Assembly: GCA_024682395.1 (NCBI GenBank) | Contig: JAIKZH010000058.1 | Coordinates: 1 to 64,000, forward strand | Source of the DNA: Bacteroidaceae bacterium | Lineage (GTDB): Bacteria; Bacteroidota; Bacteroidia; Bacteroidales; Bacteroidaceae | DNA length: 64,000 bases | Reading direction: 5' to 3' | Shown here: positions 52,014-60,746 of the stretch, in pieces | Position numbering within the stretch: the first letter of the stretch is position 1 | How the letters are laid out: every line of letters begins with the position of its first letter | Position numbers and translations under genes: made by a program | The notes under the pieces: generated by a model | What the model was told of the DNA's origin: nothing | The model's database searches: none | Seen by the model: the letters and a program-made list of their open reading frames with translations, nothing else

Positions 52014-52624
52014 TATTTTGCAAACTTACGTCCGTTCCACTTGAGGATATCTTGTTTTTTACCTGTTTTATACCAGGTTGTCTGAACGATGTTTTTGCCT
52101 GTTTGTGGGAGGGAGTATGACACATATGCACCATCATCTGTACCATATGCAACCTCGAAACCTACTTCGTTACATGGTGTCATCTGTTTTGTTGCATTAT
52201 TATAACGATAGAATGTGAGACCATCAAATTGTCCTGGGGAATATGTGCCGTTTTGGTAACAACCTACGTTATAAGCAAACAGTTTATGTTTTCCGTCGGC
52301 TTCATTCCAATAGCACATTTCTATTTTCAGCACATGTCCTTCGTAGCGTGATTCATATAGTATGTAACCATTTTTGTTATCGATAGTGAGTTTTTCGTTC
52401 TTTTGTTGTGGAAGTCCCTTACGATGTCGAATCCATGCTTGCTTTAGAGCGTTGGTTGATTCATCAACACAACATTCGTCCTCATCATCTTCGGTTGAGA
52501 GATAAGCCCATGCAAAATCGCTTATCGATGGTTTTTCTGATTTATAATTCACTCGAATTGCATTCTGTGCTGCTAATGACAAAGTGCAGCATAATAGGAT
52601 TATTGCCAATGTAACTTTTTTCAT
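52013..52624 (-). CDS. hypothetical exported protein
   Basis: 203 residues with a signal peptide (MKKVTLAIILLCCTLSLAAQ). The body has KSEKPSISDFAWAYLSTEDDEDECC near the start and ILKWNGRKF at the end, and recalls Bacteroidales secreted proteins of unknown role found after ECF sigma and anti-sigma-like genes. Last gene of the operon, 79 nt after the membrane protein gene. Confidence 0.62.
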   Translation of the reverse strand: MKKVTLAIILLCCTLSLAAQNAIRVNYKSEKPSISDFAWAYLSTEDDEDECCVDESTNALKQAWIRHRKGLPQQKNEKLTIDNKNGYILYESRYEGHVLKIEMCYWNEADGKHKLFAYNVGCYQNGTYSPGQFDGLTFYRYNNATKQMTPCNEVGFEVAYGTDDGAYVSYSLPQTGKNIVQTTWYKTGKKQDILKWNGRKFAK

Positions 52625-52703
52625 GTTGTTATTTTTTTAAGTTAAAGTATTATTCTGCAAATGTACAAAATATTCTGGAATAATGCGCAATTATCAATTA
52701 TAA

Positions 52704-53132
52704 TTACGGCATTGCCAATAAGTCGTATGGGATGTCGTCGCATGACATGGCACAAGGAGCCTGTTCTTCTTGTGATTCATGAGTTGAGGATTGGGTGGTA
52801 CTTTTAGAAGCAGATTTTGCCATCAGTGGGGTTACATATTTGGTGACGATACGTGTATCATAAATCGTATCGTGTATGGTTTCTGTCTGTGTGATTGTGT
52901 CATGTATCACCTGAGAGTTATGTGCTACAGATTGAGGTTCAGGCTGTTTGCCATTGTTATTAAGGCAATAACCAATAATAAATCCGACAAGACATGCTGC
53001 TACGGCTATGACTGCAGCCAGACCACTACGATGACGCTTAGGGCGTTGCCATGGTGCCACATTAATATTATTGTTGATCGTATCACGTTGACGACGTGCA
53101 ACCTTAATTATTTGTTCATTAGTGATTTTCAT
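52704..53132 (-). CDS. single-pass membrane protein of a sigma operon (anti-sigma-like)
   Basis: 142 residues: cytoplasmic basic N-terminus (VARRQRDTINNNINVAPWQRPKRHRSG), one transmembrane helix (about 35-57) and a Thr-rich periplasmic tail (DTITQTETIHDTIYDTRIVTK). It overlaps the sigma factor by 14 nt. Position and topology fit an anti-sigma regulator, though no known anti-sigma motif is seen. Confidence 0.6.
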   Translation of the reverse strand: MKITNEQIIKVARRQRDTINNNINVAPWQRPKRHRSGLAAVIAVAACLVGFIIGYCLNNNGKQPEPQSVAHNSQVIHDTITQTETIHDTIYDTRIVTKYVTPLMAKSASKSTTQSSTHESQEEQAPCAMSCDDIPYDLLAMP

Positions 53133-53694
53133 ATTTCTTGAGTTTTTTGCGGATAATATTCATAATTTTGTTTAGACGCGACTTAACTGTTCCTTCTGGT
53201 ATGCCAAAAATTACGGCTATCTGTGGAATTGTAAGTTCTTCTTGATAATGTAATGAGAATATCTGATGCAATGGATCAGGGAGTTCTGATAACACTTGTT
53301 CGAGTGCTTGGTCAAGCATTTCTGCGTCGAGTTCCACATCTATCTGATGTTCCATGATGGGTTCGGCATCAAGCGAAGCTAACATATGTGCTTCGTACGC
53401 ATTTCTACGATAGTGATTGCGACAAAGATTATAAGCTATGGTGAAAAGCCACGTGGCTACATTGCCCCCCTCTTTATAGCGGTATCGGGCTTCGTAAGCT
53501 CTTAGAAAAACATCGTGAGTGGCATCGTCTGCCAAGTTCTCATCCCCACCCAACTGTCGATAGAAAAAGCCTTTCAACCTACGAGCATAGCGGCGATATA
53601 ATTCTTCAAAAGCACTATCATTATCAGCTGCAGCCTTCGCCATCAACTGTTCATCGGTTTGATGACGAAGTGACCTCATATTGAATATATTCAT
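53119..53694 (-). CDS. ECF-type RNA polymerase sigma factor (2)
   Basis: 191 residues: region 2 (ADNDSAFEELYRRYARRLKGFFYRQL, DATHDVFLRAYEAR, VATWLFTIAYNLCRNHYRR) and region 4 (LPDPLHQIFSLHYQEELTIPQIAVIFGIPEGTVKSRLNKIMNIIRKKL). It overlaps the upstream gene by 4 nt and the downstream one by 14 nt, so the operon is translated in series. Confidence 0.9.
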   Translation of the reverse strand: MNIFNMRSLRHQTDEQLMAKAAADNDSAFEELYRRYARRLKGFFYRQLGGDENLADDATHDVFLRAYEARYRYKEGGNVATWLFTIAYNLCRNHYRRNAYEAHMLASLDAEPIMEHQIDVELDAEMLDQALEQVLSELPDPLHQIFSLHYQEELTIPQIAVIFGIPEGTVKSRLNKIMNIIRKKLKKYENH

Positions 53695-54962
53695 CGGAGA
53701 TAGTGTTTTAATTCGTTAACATCATAATTTTTCTTCTCTAACTGACTTACGATATCCATAAATGTGGATTTCAACCACTGATAACGCTCATAATTATGTT
53801 GTTTGTAATATGGCAATTGATCATGTAATAAGCGTATATAATTAGCTGCGTATGCATCTAACGATGTCTGAAAGTGTGATTGGTCTTCTTTCGCAGGATG
53901 GAATGACATACGGAGATATTCCAATCGATAACGTTGTTCGATGTTACGACGTTTCACAGCCTTATTATTATATGGTCGTGGTGAGTAACGCATTGTCAGT
54001 CCTTCGTTATAGATAGAGGCTTGCAAATCATCTGGAACTCCAGTACCAAGAAAAAGGTGTTTCATATTATGAGCCGACAGGTAGATTGGACGAGTGGAAT
54101 TATCGAAAAGATAACGCATAAATAACTCAAGTGTCTTGATTTGTGATTGTTGCCACAAAAATAAGGGATTTTCTTCAAATTTCTCATCGATAGGTATGCC
54201 TATTTTCCGGAATAGGTCAATCACATATTCACGATCCATGAGTTGATCTTCATTGTATAGGATTTTATCCTTATGTACGCCTAATACTTCTTGAAGTATG
54301 AGTTTACCAATAATGTCATGGCTGGCATAACCGATATAAATTCCTCCTTCATCCATACCTTGAAGTTCATTAAAATGATACTGCAACATCTCTTCGGGAT
54401 ATAATCCACTTTCATAATAACTTCTAAGCATCTTATGTAGTCGAAGAGTGTCTTGTTTATCAATAAGATATGGAATCCAACACTCATAGTCGTCGGCTGT
54501 AGCATTGTTTGGCAAAACAGCAATTGCTGAGTCGGCATATTCATCACGGTGCGTAAATAATGTTGGAATCTCAGGGTATTCAAACCTATTATCAATATCC
54601 TCGGTATGAGGTTCATAGCCTCCTTCATAAGCACAATAATAGAATGTATATGTTTTTGGAATTGCTTGTTCCATACGTCCAACAACGTTCAACTGTGCAC
54701 GTAGTTTTTGAGGTTCGTGGTACGAACGAGTCTTATCCAACAGATTTCGTACCATGTCTTCTGATTGTTCAAAGAGTTTGAGCCATGCTTTCTCGTCATT
54801 AGGATGTTGTTTTACATAGTTGTTCCAATAATTGTAACTACTATCCATTATTATGGAATCCAAAGATGAGGACTCTGTAGATTGGAAACTTTCCGTGTTG
54901 TGTGCGTTGGATTCAAATATTGTAAAGAATACCAACATGATTGTGATGATTGATTGTTGCAT
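53691..54962 (-). CDS. hypothetical exported helical protein
   Basis: 423 residues with a signal peptide (about 1-20). The rest looks all-helical (NYWNNYVKQHPNDEKAWLKLFEQ, LRLHKMLRSYYESGLYPEEML), with TPR-like character, and has no catalytic motif I recognise. Being first in the sigma operon, with its stop overlapping the sigma start, it may be a periplasmic sensor or an effector. This is inference. Confidence 0.6.
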   Translation of the reverse strand: MQQSIITIMLVFFTIFESNAHNTESFQSTESSSLDSIIMDSSYNYWNNYVKQHPNDEKAWLKLFEQSEDMVRNLLDKTRSYHEPQKLRAQLNVVGRMEQAIPKTYTFYYCAYEGGYEPHTEDIDNRFEYPEIPTLFTHRDEYADSAIAVLPNNATADDYECWIPYLIDKQDTLRLHKMLRSYYESGLYPEEMLQYHFNELQGMDEGGIYIGYASHDIIGKLILQEVLGVHKDKILYNEDQLMDREYVIDLFRKIGIPIDEKFEENPLFLWQQSQIKTLELFMRYLFDNSTRPIYLSAHNMKHLFLGTGVPDDLQASIYNEGLTMRYSPRPYNNKAVKRRNIEQRYRLEYLRMSFHPAKEDQSHFQTSLDAYAANYIRLLHDQLPYYKQHNYERYQWLKSTFMDIVSQLEKKNYDVNELKHYLR

Positions 54963-55372
54963 AATAAGCTATTTTTTAGTTTGTTTTTTGACAGCATACA
55001 CACGACAAGCTATATCGTTCACAATTTTTCTGTTTTTTTTAGAAATATGTGTTTGGATTGCTACGTTCTTTGTTTATCATTATATCTTTTACAATAACAA
55101 AATTACGAATTTACTTTTGATTTTCAAACATAAAAAAACAAAATTTAATATAAAAAGTTTTGTGGTTTAAGAAAAGAATAATACATTTGCAGATGAAACA
55201 ATAAGAATCGGCGTAGTCCGATTGGAATTTTTCAAAATATATTACCTTTTAACAAACTAAAGCAGACACTTGTTTGAAGCTTTACCTCAAGAAGTATCTG
55301 CATTTAGCACCTAAAATACTAACAAATTCAAAAATATACCAAAACAAATTTACTTTTTAACAAACAAACTTT
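54963..55372. other. divergent promoter region with a structured leader
   Basis: TACATTTG at 55182-55189 is a likely -7 element, so the thioredoxin-like gene has a leader of about 175 nt. The leader can form ATCGG-CGTAGT-CCGAT (55207-55222) and a long imperfect hairpin closed by GCAGA/TCTGC (about 55263-55302). No known riboswitch is recognised. The rest is AT-rich. Confidence 0.45.
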
Positions 55373-56569
55373 ATGAGAAAAAAAATCTTTACAGTTGCAC
55401 TTGCAACAATGGCATTGGCGTGTTCAACACAATCATTCGCACAAAAACCTTTTAAATTGAATGGTGTAGTATCAGAAGGTCTTCACGACGTAAGATATCT
55501 TTTGTATTTCAATGAGGATAATTTCGATTATTCTTCTTCTACCCCTTCAGATACAATCGATGTGAACATGAAAAACAGGACGTTCACCATAACTAAAAAG
55601 ATTAAAGAACCACGTAGGGCTTTCTTACAAGCCATATTTGATGACGGCTCTATCTGTCCAGTTGGTATGGGATTGTTGTTTATTCCTGGTGAAACAGCAA
55701 ACCTTGTGGTTAAAGATGGCACATATGATCTCACAGGTAAAGATAAATTCTATTCTGCTTGGAGTAAGGTTGACAACAATATGACACCTTCACAAATGGC
55801 ATATGCGGATGTTACCCAAAAAATAAAAAATTTCCAGAAAGACAATGAGGAATTAATCAAAGCATATTCTAAAGCGATGGAAGAATATCGCGATTTGATA
55901 GATGAGATGGAGAAGAAAAGAAACGACATGGAAGAATATGCTCAAAAACTCATGAAAGAAAACCCTAACGATGAAGCAACACTTATGTATATGTTACAGC
56001 ATGGATATGCCAATCGTCAGGAAATATATGAAAATGCTGGAGATAAAATAAAAAACGGAAGATTCGGTCAGATGCTTAAAGAGTTGGCTGAAAAAGAAAA
56101 GAAAGCTGAAGAAGAAAGGAAATTGCGTGAAGTGTTGCGCGAAACCAACAAGAGTCTTACTGCAGAAGGTAATATGTTCAAGGACTTTGAAGTTGAATAT
56201 GACGGTCAGGTACAGAAATTGTCAGACTACGTAGGTAAGGGTAAATATATGCTTGTTGACTTCTGGGCAAGTTGGTGCAGTCCTTGTCGTGCTGAAATAC
56301 CTAACCTCATCAAAATATGGGAAAAATACAAAGGCGATAAATTTGAAGTGCTTGGTGTAGCTACTTGGGACACACCTAACGACACAAAGAAAGCTATGAA
56401 GGATCTTGGCATAGAATACCCACAAATCATGAACGCACAGAATATTGGTAGCGATGCATATGGTGTCAGTGGTATTCCACAAATTATTCTCTTTGGTCCT
56501 GACGGAAAGATCCTTAAACGTGATCTTCGCGGTTCACAAATAGAAAAGGTTCTTAAGGAATACTTGTAA
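55373..56569 (+). CDS. TlpA-like thiol-disulfide protein with DUF4369-like N-terminus
   Basis: 398 residues: signal peptide (1-23), an N-terminal beta domain as in DUF4369 proteins (about 25-130), a highly charged coiled coil (about 150-255; ELIKAYSKAMEEYRDLIDEMEKKR, KELAEKEKKAEEERKLREVL) and a C-terminal thioredoxin domain (about 260-398) with the active site WASWCSPCRAEIP and cis-Pro in VSGIPQIILF. It should act in the periplasm to reduce or exchange disulfides. The long coiled coil is unusual and may hold a partner or form multimers. Confidence 0.87.
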   Translation: MRKKIFTVALATMALACSTQSFAQKPFKLNGVVSEGLHDVRYLLYFNEDNFDYSSSTPSDTIDVNMKNRTFTITKKIKEPRRAFLQAIFDDGSICPVGMGLLFIPGETANLVVKDGTYDLTGKDKFYSAWSKVDNNMTPSQMAYADVTQKIKNFQKDNEELIKAYSKAMEEYRDLIDEMEKKRNDMEEYAQKLMKENPNDEATLMYMLQHGYANRQEIYENAGDKIKNGRFGQMLKELAEKEKKAEEERKLREVLRETNKSLTAEGNMFKDFEVEYDGQVQKLSDYVGKGKYMLVDFWASWCSPCRAEIPNLIKIWEKYKGDKFEVLGVATWDTPNDTKKAMKDLGIEYPQIMNAQNIGSDAYGVSGIPQIILFGPDGKILKRDLRGSQIEKVLKEYL

Positions 56570-56571
56570 TA

Positions 56572-56592
56572 AAAGTGGCTCCGCCACTTTTA
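56572..56592 (+). terminator. rho-independent terminator after the TlpA-like gene
   Basis: AAAAGTGGC-TCC-GCCACTTTT, a perfect stem three bases after the stop codon region, with flanking T run. Confidence 0.8.
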
Positions 56593-56645
56593 TAATTGAT
56601 AATTTGGCAACGGAGTTGCAATTGATAATTATTGTGCTGATGTTA
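56593..56645. repeat. short intergenic repeat
   Basis: AATTGATAATTTGGCAACGG and AGTTGCAATTGATAATTATT units as in other intergenic regions. Confidence 0.55.
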
Positions 56646-56674
56646 TAATTCAGACAGAACTTGATATAAAGAAA

Positions 56675-56713
56675 CAGAGGATGAGTCAATGTGATTCATC
56701 CTCTGTTTCTTTA
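56675..56713. terminator. terminator between convergent genes
   Basis: AACAGAGGATGA pairs with TCATCCTCTGTT across an 11-nt loop, with T-rich flanks. On the minus strand it follows the GH43 stop at 56726. Confidence 0.8.
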
Positions 56714-56725
56714 TTTGTCATTTGT

Positions 56726-58390
56726 TTATTTTTCTTCGCAAGTATATTTGAAGTAATCTACATCGACATAACCACCAACTTTTTTAGTTGCATAGTTGAA
56801 GATTCCGAACTTGGTACCCATGAAGAAACGGCGATAATCGAAGATCATGCGATAATTCTTTGTTCCGATCTGAGTCCATTTTTCTCCGTCGAGACTATAG
56901 AAGAAATTGGCTGCATCGCGTCCGCCACGCTCTCCTGGACGGAATTCACCATCAAGTCGAAGCCATATCTTAGGTTTCTTTGCGTTTAGTTGCTTAGTAA
57001 GATCAACAGTTTCTACTACCTTCTCATCTACATTGGTTACTGCTTTCTCACGATCTGTCAGAGTTACTTTTTGTTCACTCATCACAAGAACATAACTTTT
57101 ACCATTTTTCTTTATGGTTAACACTCCACTATCACCATTAAAGGCAGTGAATCCAGCACAGTCGCCATCGTTCATCTTTGCAAGATCCATACAAATATAA
57201 CCACTACATGCAGGGCCTTCCATACGCTGAGTCAGTGTGTTTGGTGCAAGATATAGATTTGGTACCACTCTACTTGTTTTAAGTCGGAGGAATCCAGGAC
57301 GTTCAGTCAAGCTCCATGCTTTATCCACAGGATTGTGGTTCCACTGCCAATGAAGTCCCAACTTACTGCTGTTGAATTCATCTGGCTGAACAATACCTTT
57401 CACTGGTTGTCCGCTCTTGTAAGGACGTACCACCTCAGGAACTTTATAGTTTTCATCACCCAACATAGGCCATCCATCGATCCAACGAACTGGAGACAAT
57501 GTCAACACGCGTCCTACTCCACCACGATCTTGGAACATGATACCATACCAATCGCCTTCCTCTGTATCTACGATTGTACCTTGAGCCAAATAACTGAAAC
57601 CACCGAATGGGCTTTCAAGTATGACATTTTTCTCCCATTTGCCGTTAAGGTCTTTTGTGCGGTAGCACACCTCACGACGGTGAAGACCTCCGCCAAATGA
57701 CTGACTGATAAGCATAGCATAGTAAGTGCCGCAATGCTTGATTACTCGTGTACCTTCCAACAAACCACGTTCTTCGTCTTCACGTTGGAAATAATGGCGT
57801 AAACTACCCTCAACAACACCTTTGAGGTCGCGTGTCAACTGACACATCTCACCTGTTCCGAAGAACACATATGGTGTGCCATCCTCGTCGAAGAACAAAG
57901 TTGCATCGTGGAAGTGGCGCAGACGTGAATGTATGGTCCATGGTCCTTCAGCCTTATCAGCTGTAAAGATATATGTGTCGCCCATAGCACCTGGTTCGTT
58001 TGGAGCCAACAATGCCCAGAACTTACCATTGTGATATTTTAAAGATGTAGCCCATTGTCCACGACCATATACAGTACCAACGCCGTCACCTTTTTGTTGG
58101 TCGAGAGGTAAAGAGAAAGCCAAATCGTATTTAGGAGAATCAGTAAGTTTATCAAAGATATAACCCACGGTTTCCCAATTCTTGAGGTCCTTAGAAGCCA
58201 TCACAGGGGCTCCAGGCATCAAGTGCATTGTGGTACTAACAAGATAAAAAGTATCCCCCACTCTGATTACATCAGGATCGGGTACATCAGCCCACAACAT
58301 AGGATTTTTAATCGGGGCATCTCTTAAAGGTTCTGCAAAACCAACAGTAGAAAGTAAACTCAATAATAAAAATGATAATAATTTTTTCAT
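56726..58390 (-). CDS. GH43-family glycosidase (2)
   Basis: 554 residues: signal peptide (1-19), GH43 five-bladed propeller (about 25-325) and C-terminal beta-sandwich (about 345-554, ending VGGYVDVDYFKYTC). ADVPDPDVIRVGDTFYLVST holds the base Asp, FHDATLFFDEDGTPYVFFG the middle Asp and LLEGTRVIKHCGTYYAML the acid Glu. Likely beta-xylosidase or arabinofuranosidase acting in the periplasm. Only distantly similar to the GH43 at 11891-13567, so it probably uses another bond or chain. It has its own terminator. Confidence 0.9.
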   Translation of the reverse strand: MKKLLSFLLLSLLSTVGFAEPLRDAPIKNPMLWADVPDPDVIRVGDTFYLVSTTMHLMPGAPVMASKDLKNWETVGYIFDKLTDSPKYDLAFSLPLDQQKGDGVGTVYGRGQWATSLKYHNGKFWALLAPNEPGAMGDTYIFTADKAEGPWTIHSRLRHFHDATLFFDEDGTPYVFFGTGEMCQLTRDLKGVVEGSLRHYFQREDEERGLLEGTRVIKHCGTYYAMLISQSFGGGLHRREVCYRTKDLNGKWEKNVILESPFGGFSYLAQGTIVDTEEGDWYGIMFQDRGGVGRVLTLSPVRWIDGWPMLGDENYKVPEVVRPYKSGQPVKGIVQPDEFNSSKLGLHWQWNHNPVDKAWSLTERPGFLRLKTSRVVPNLYLAPNTLTQRMEGPACSGYICMDLAKMNDGDCAGFTAFNGDSGVLTIKKNGKSYVLVMSEQKVTLTDREKAVTNVDEKVVETVDLTKQLNAKKPKIWLRLDGEFRPGERGGRDAANFFYSLDGEKWTQIGTKNYRMIFDYRRFFMGTKFGIFNYATKKVGGYVDVDYFKYTCEEK

Positions 58391-58487
58391 AATAGTAATA
58401 ATATTAATTTTATTTATTTAGTAAATTGTCATCTTTTGTTTTAAAACAAGATATCGAATCCTACATAATCACTTAAGTACTAAGCCG

Positions 58488-58856
58488 TTAAACATATTTC
58501 AGACGAATTACTTTCGGCAGTTTGGATGCGATAAGTTTATACGACTCACTAATCCATTGTTCTACCAGAGAATTGTCCAACTGCTCGTAATACACATCAC
58601 TCCAATGTTTCTTATTCCAATGCCATGCTGGTGTCACAGCCGAAAAGCATTCACGAAGTTCTTCATTCCTTTCTGGAAGCAACTTTATTGCAAATCGATG
58701 TTCTGAGTTATTCAAATCATGCTTACCGCCGCCCAACCACAAACAAAGAAATATCTTTCCTTCCAGACGGAACGTGATGATATCGTCACCAAAAGGTTGA
58801 TCCTCAGTCACCCCAAAAAGTGATAATGTATATTCTCGTACTTGTTCTATATCCAT
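58488..58856 (-). CDS. MmcQ/YjbR-family protein
   Basis: 122 residues: YTLSLFGVTEDQPFGDDIITFRLEGKIFLCLWL and RFAIKLLPERNEELRE, WNKKHWSDVYYEQL, the standard MmcQ/YjbR (CyaY-like fold) pattern. Members bind DNA in some cases but have no settled function. It follows greA by 32 nt on the minus strand and may share its promoter. Confidence 0.85.
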   Translation of the reverse strand: MDIEQVREYTLSLFGVTEDQPFGDDIITFRLEGKIFLCLWLGGGKHDLNNSEHRFAIKLLPERNEELRECFSAVTPAWHWNKKHWSDVYYEQLDNSLVEQWISESYKLIASKLPKVIRLKYV

Positions 58857-58888
58857 ATTTAATTTAGTATTAAGTGGAGGCCTTTCAA

Positions 58889-59353
58889 TTATAGTTGGAT
58901 GTTATCTATTCGGAGTTTCTGCACCCCGATAGGTACATGCACTTCTACTATATCCCCTACTTTCTTGCCCAACAATGCCTGAGCGATAGGCGACTTGATT
59001 GAGATCTTCATTGCATGTAAGTCGGCCTCGTGTGGACTTACAATAGTATATGTTATCTTCTTATTGTTATCAAGATTTGTCAACTCCACTTTGGTGAGCA
59101 ACCTAACGGAGTCGGCAACTAACTGTTTCGTATCGAGCACCCGTGCATATTTCAACACTCTTTGTTTGAAACGAATCTTACTCAATAGTCGTGATTGTTC
59201 ACGTCGGGCAGCATGATATTCGAAATTCTCGCTGAGATCTCCTTTCTCACGTGCCTCAACCAATGCTTCTTTCACCTTAGGATACTCAACATTCTCCAGT
59301 TGTTGTAATTCGGCCACTAATTTATCATAGCCTTCTTGTGACATATATTCCAT
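58889..59353 (-). CDS. greA: transcription elongation factor GreA
   Basis: 154 residues: N-terminal coiled coil with the acidic tip EKGDLSENFEYHAARREQS, and the C-terminal FKBP-like domain (KKITYTIVSPHEADLHAMKISIKSPIAQALLGKKVGDIVEVHVP). GreA rescues backtracked RNA polymerase by promoting cleavage of the transcript. The Met at 59353 gives the normal family length. Confidence 0.95.
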   Translation of the reverse strand: MEYMSQEGYDKLVAELQQLENVEYPKVKEALVEAREKGDLSENFEYHAARREQSRLLSKIRFKQRVLKYARVLDTKQLVADSVRLLTKVELTNLDNNKKITYTIVSPHEADLHAMKISIKSPIAQALLGKKVGDIVEVHVPIGVQKLRIDNIQL

Positions 59354-59384
59354 ATCTTATCACTTTTTATGGACATTTGAAATA

Positions 59385-59523
59385 ATCGGATAAATGAGGA
59401 ATCAAATCGAGTTGAAGATTGAAAATTGAAAGTTGAAAAGTTCTCAAGGAAATGCTAATTATCAATCGTCAATTCTCAATTATTAATTGCTCTTAATGTG
59501 CTCTGCACATAAGAGCCTGCGCC
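59385..59523. repeat. intergenic repeat block
   Basis: GATAAATGAGGAATCAAATCG, AATTGAAAGTTGAAAAGTTC and AATTATCAATCGTCAATTCTC belong to the window-wide family; the end contains TGTGCTCTGCACA. No gene apart from flanking ends. Confidence 0.55.
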
Positions 59524-60279
59524 TTATTCCCAACTATAACTATCTTCACTTGCCTTTTCATCTTCTGGCTGTGTGAAAAATCCGATCTGTTCAAGAATTG
59601 GAATAACACGTTTAGCCAACGGACGTTGTCTTTCATCTTGTTCTGAGAAATATTTATCATGTTGGTCTTTATGATCAGCAAGAATCTTTTTCATCATATA
59701 ATCATCAACAATACGTATGTCAGTAAATCCATATTCATTAGGACCCTCAGAGAGGATATAACAAACTTGATGATTCATCGAATAATTGACAGCTGGAGCA
59801 CTTATAGCCACTACACCAACCATGCCCAACATAGAACCCGCTATCATCTTATTCTTATACTTTTTTCCAATAAGTTTATTAACAAAAAGCAGACTATGAT
59901 TACCTACACGTCTTGCCTTCGTATAACCTTGTCCAAAATAAGATCGATCCAATCTTAATTTATTGCAATTTAAATATAATGAATCACCTATCATCACAGC
60001 AAAAGCCGTGTTTCTCAGGATTTTATCAACGCGTTCCTCATTCGAGAAAAAGGCATAATCGTTACCATTCCACATTTTTTTTACATTTTTAGTATGAGTT
60101 TTTACTATAAGGGTGTCCAAACGATACCATTTGTCTTTAAGGAAATCTTCGTATGAATAACAATAACAAAATTTTCTTGATTTGGATATAGTTTCACTAT
60201 TAGATTTATTATCTACTGTTTGTGCCATTACACTCAACGTAATAAACATTAACGCAAGTGAAAAAAATATTTTTTTCAT
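59524..60279 (-). CDS. hypothetical exported protein
   Basis: 251 residues starting at MKKIFFSLALMFITLSVMAQ, a clear signal peptide; a longer frame to 60453 runs through an intergenic repeat and is rejected. The body (CYCYSYEDFLKDKWYRLDTLIV, FVNKLIGKKYKNKMIAGSMLGMVGVVAISAP) has one hydrophobic segment near 155-175. I do not recognise the family. Confidence 0.6.
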   Translation of the reverse strand: MKKIFFSLALMFITLSVMAQTVDNKSNSETISKSRKFCYCYSYEDFLKDKWYRLDTLIVKTHTKNVKKMWNGNDYAFFSNEERVDKILRNTAFAVMIGDSLYLNCNKLRLDRSYFGQGYTKARRVGNHSLLFVNKLIGKKYKNKMIAGSMLGMVGVVAISAPAVNYSMNHQVCYILSEGPNEYGFTDIRIVDDYMMKKILADHKDQHDKYFSEQDERQRPLAKRVIPILEQIGFFTQPEDEKASEDSYSWE

Positions 60280-60369
60280 AAATATTATTGATTTTCTGTT
60301 GATTTTCTGTATATCAAGTGCAAAGATACATATTTTTATACTTAATACAAAATATTCGTTCATAAGTAT

Positions 60370-60480
60370 AAAGTGGCGCAAGAGCGCAATTATCAAATTG
60401 AAAATTGAAAATTGAAAATTGAAAATTGAAAGTTGATAATTATTCTTAATCAATGAATCGGATAATCAATGAATCGAATT
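60370..60480. repeat. intergenic repeat block
   Basis: GCGCAAGAGCGCAATTATCAA, four consecutive AAATTGAAAATTG units (60398-60430) and TCAATGAATCGGATAATCAAT; it lies just before the rtcB2 promoter. Confidence 0.65.
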
Positions 60481-60513
60481 AGGGAATATTTTGTTTGTTT
60501 TGGAAATAATTTA

Positions 60514-60521
60514 TATCTTTG
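60514..60521 (+). promoter_or_regulatory. rtcB2-prfH promoter -7 element
   Basis: TATCTTTG matches the Bacteroidota -7 consensus; TTTG-rich sequence lies about 19 bp upstream. Transcription would start near 60528, giving a leader of about 220 nt. Confidence 0.55.
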
Positions 60522-60527
60522 CAGCCG

Positions 60528-60730
60528 ATAAATATTGTTGAACCCTTTAATCATTATGGAAAGGGTTGCGCAAATGAGTATAAAGTAAGTATATAACACA
60601 ACAGCGAGTCGAGTTGCTACAACGAAAATAGTTGGAGCTAATATGTTGTGTATCTGTTCCAGACTCATATTTCTCAATTATTTTATTTCAATTATAGTCA
60701 TATCAGACTACCATATTATGGTGGTCTGAA
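60528..60730 (+). promoter_or_regulatory. structured leader of rtcB2-prfH
   Basis: Three hairpins can form in order: AACCCTTT/AAAGGGTT (60541-60567); an outer stem ACACAACA/TGTTGTGT (60596-60651) enclosing CAAC/GTTG; and CAGACTACCAT-ATT-ATGGTGGTCTG (about 60704-60728), which ends 18 nt before the start codon and could mask the ribosome site. No known riboswitch is recognised. A role in switching the operon on after RNA damage is possible. Confidence 0.5.
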
Positions 60731-60746
60731 AAAGCGCATTAACAAT

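Noticed and set aside
59493-59681. Small minus-strand frame at the end of the exported-protein gene
   Set aside because: Overlaps a clear signal-peptide gene in another frame and has no support.
60528-60730. Known riboswitch class in the rtcB2 leader
   Set aside because: The hairpins do not match the conserved cores of riboswitches I know; left as an unnamed structured leader.
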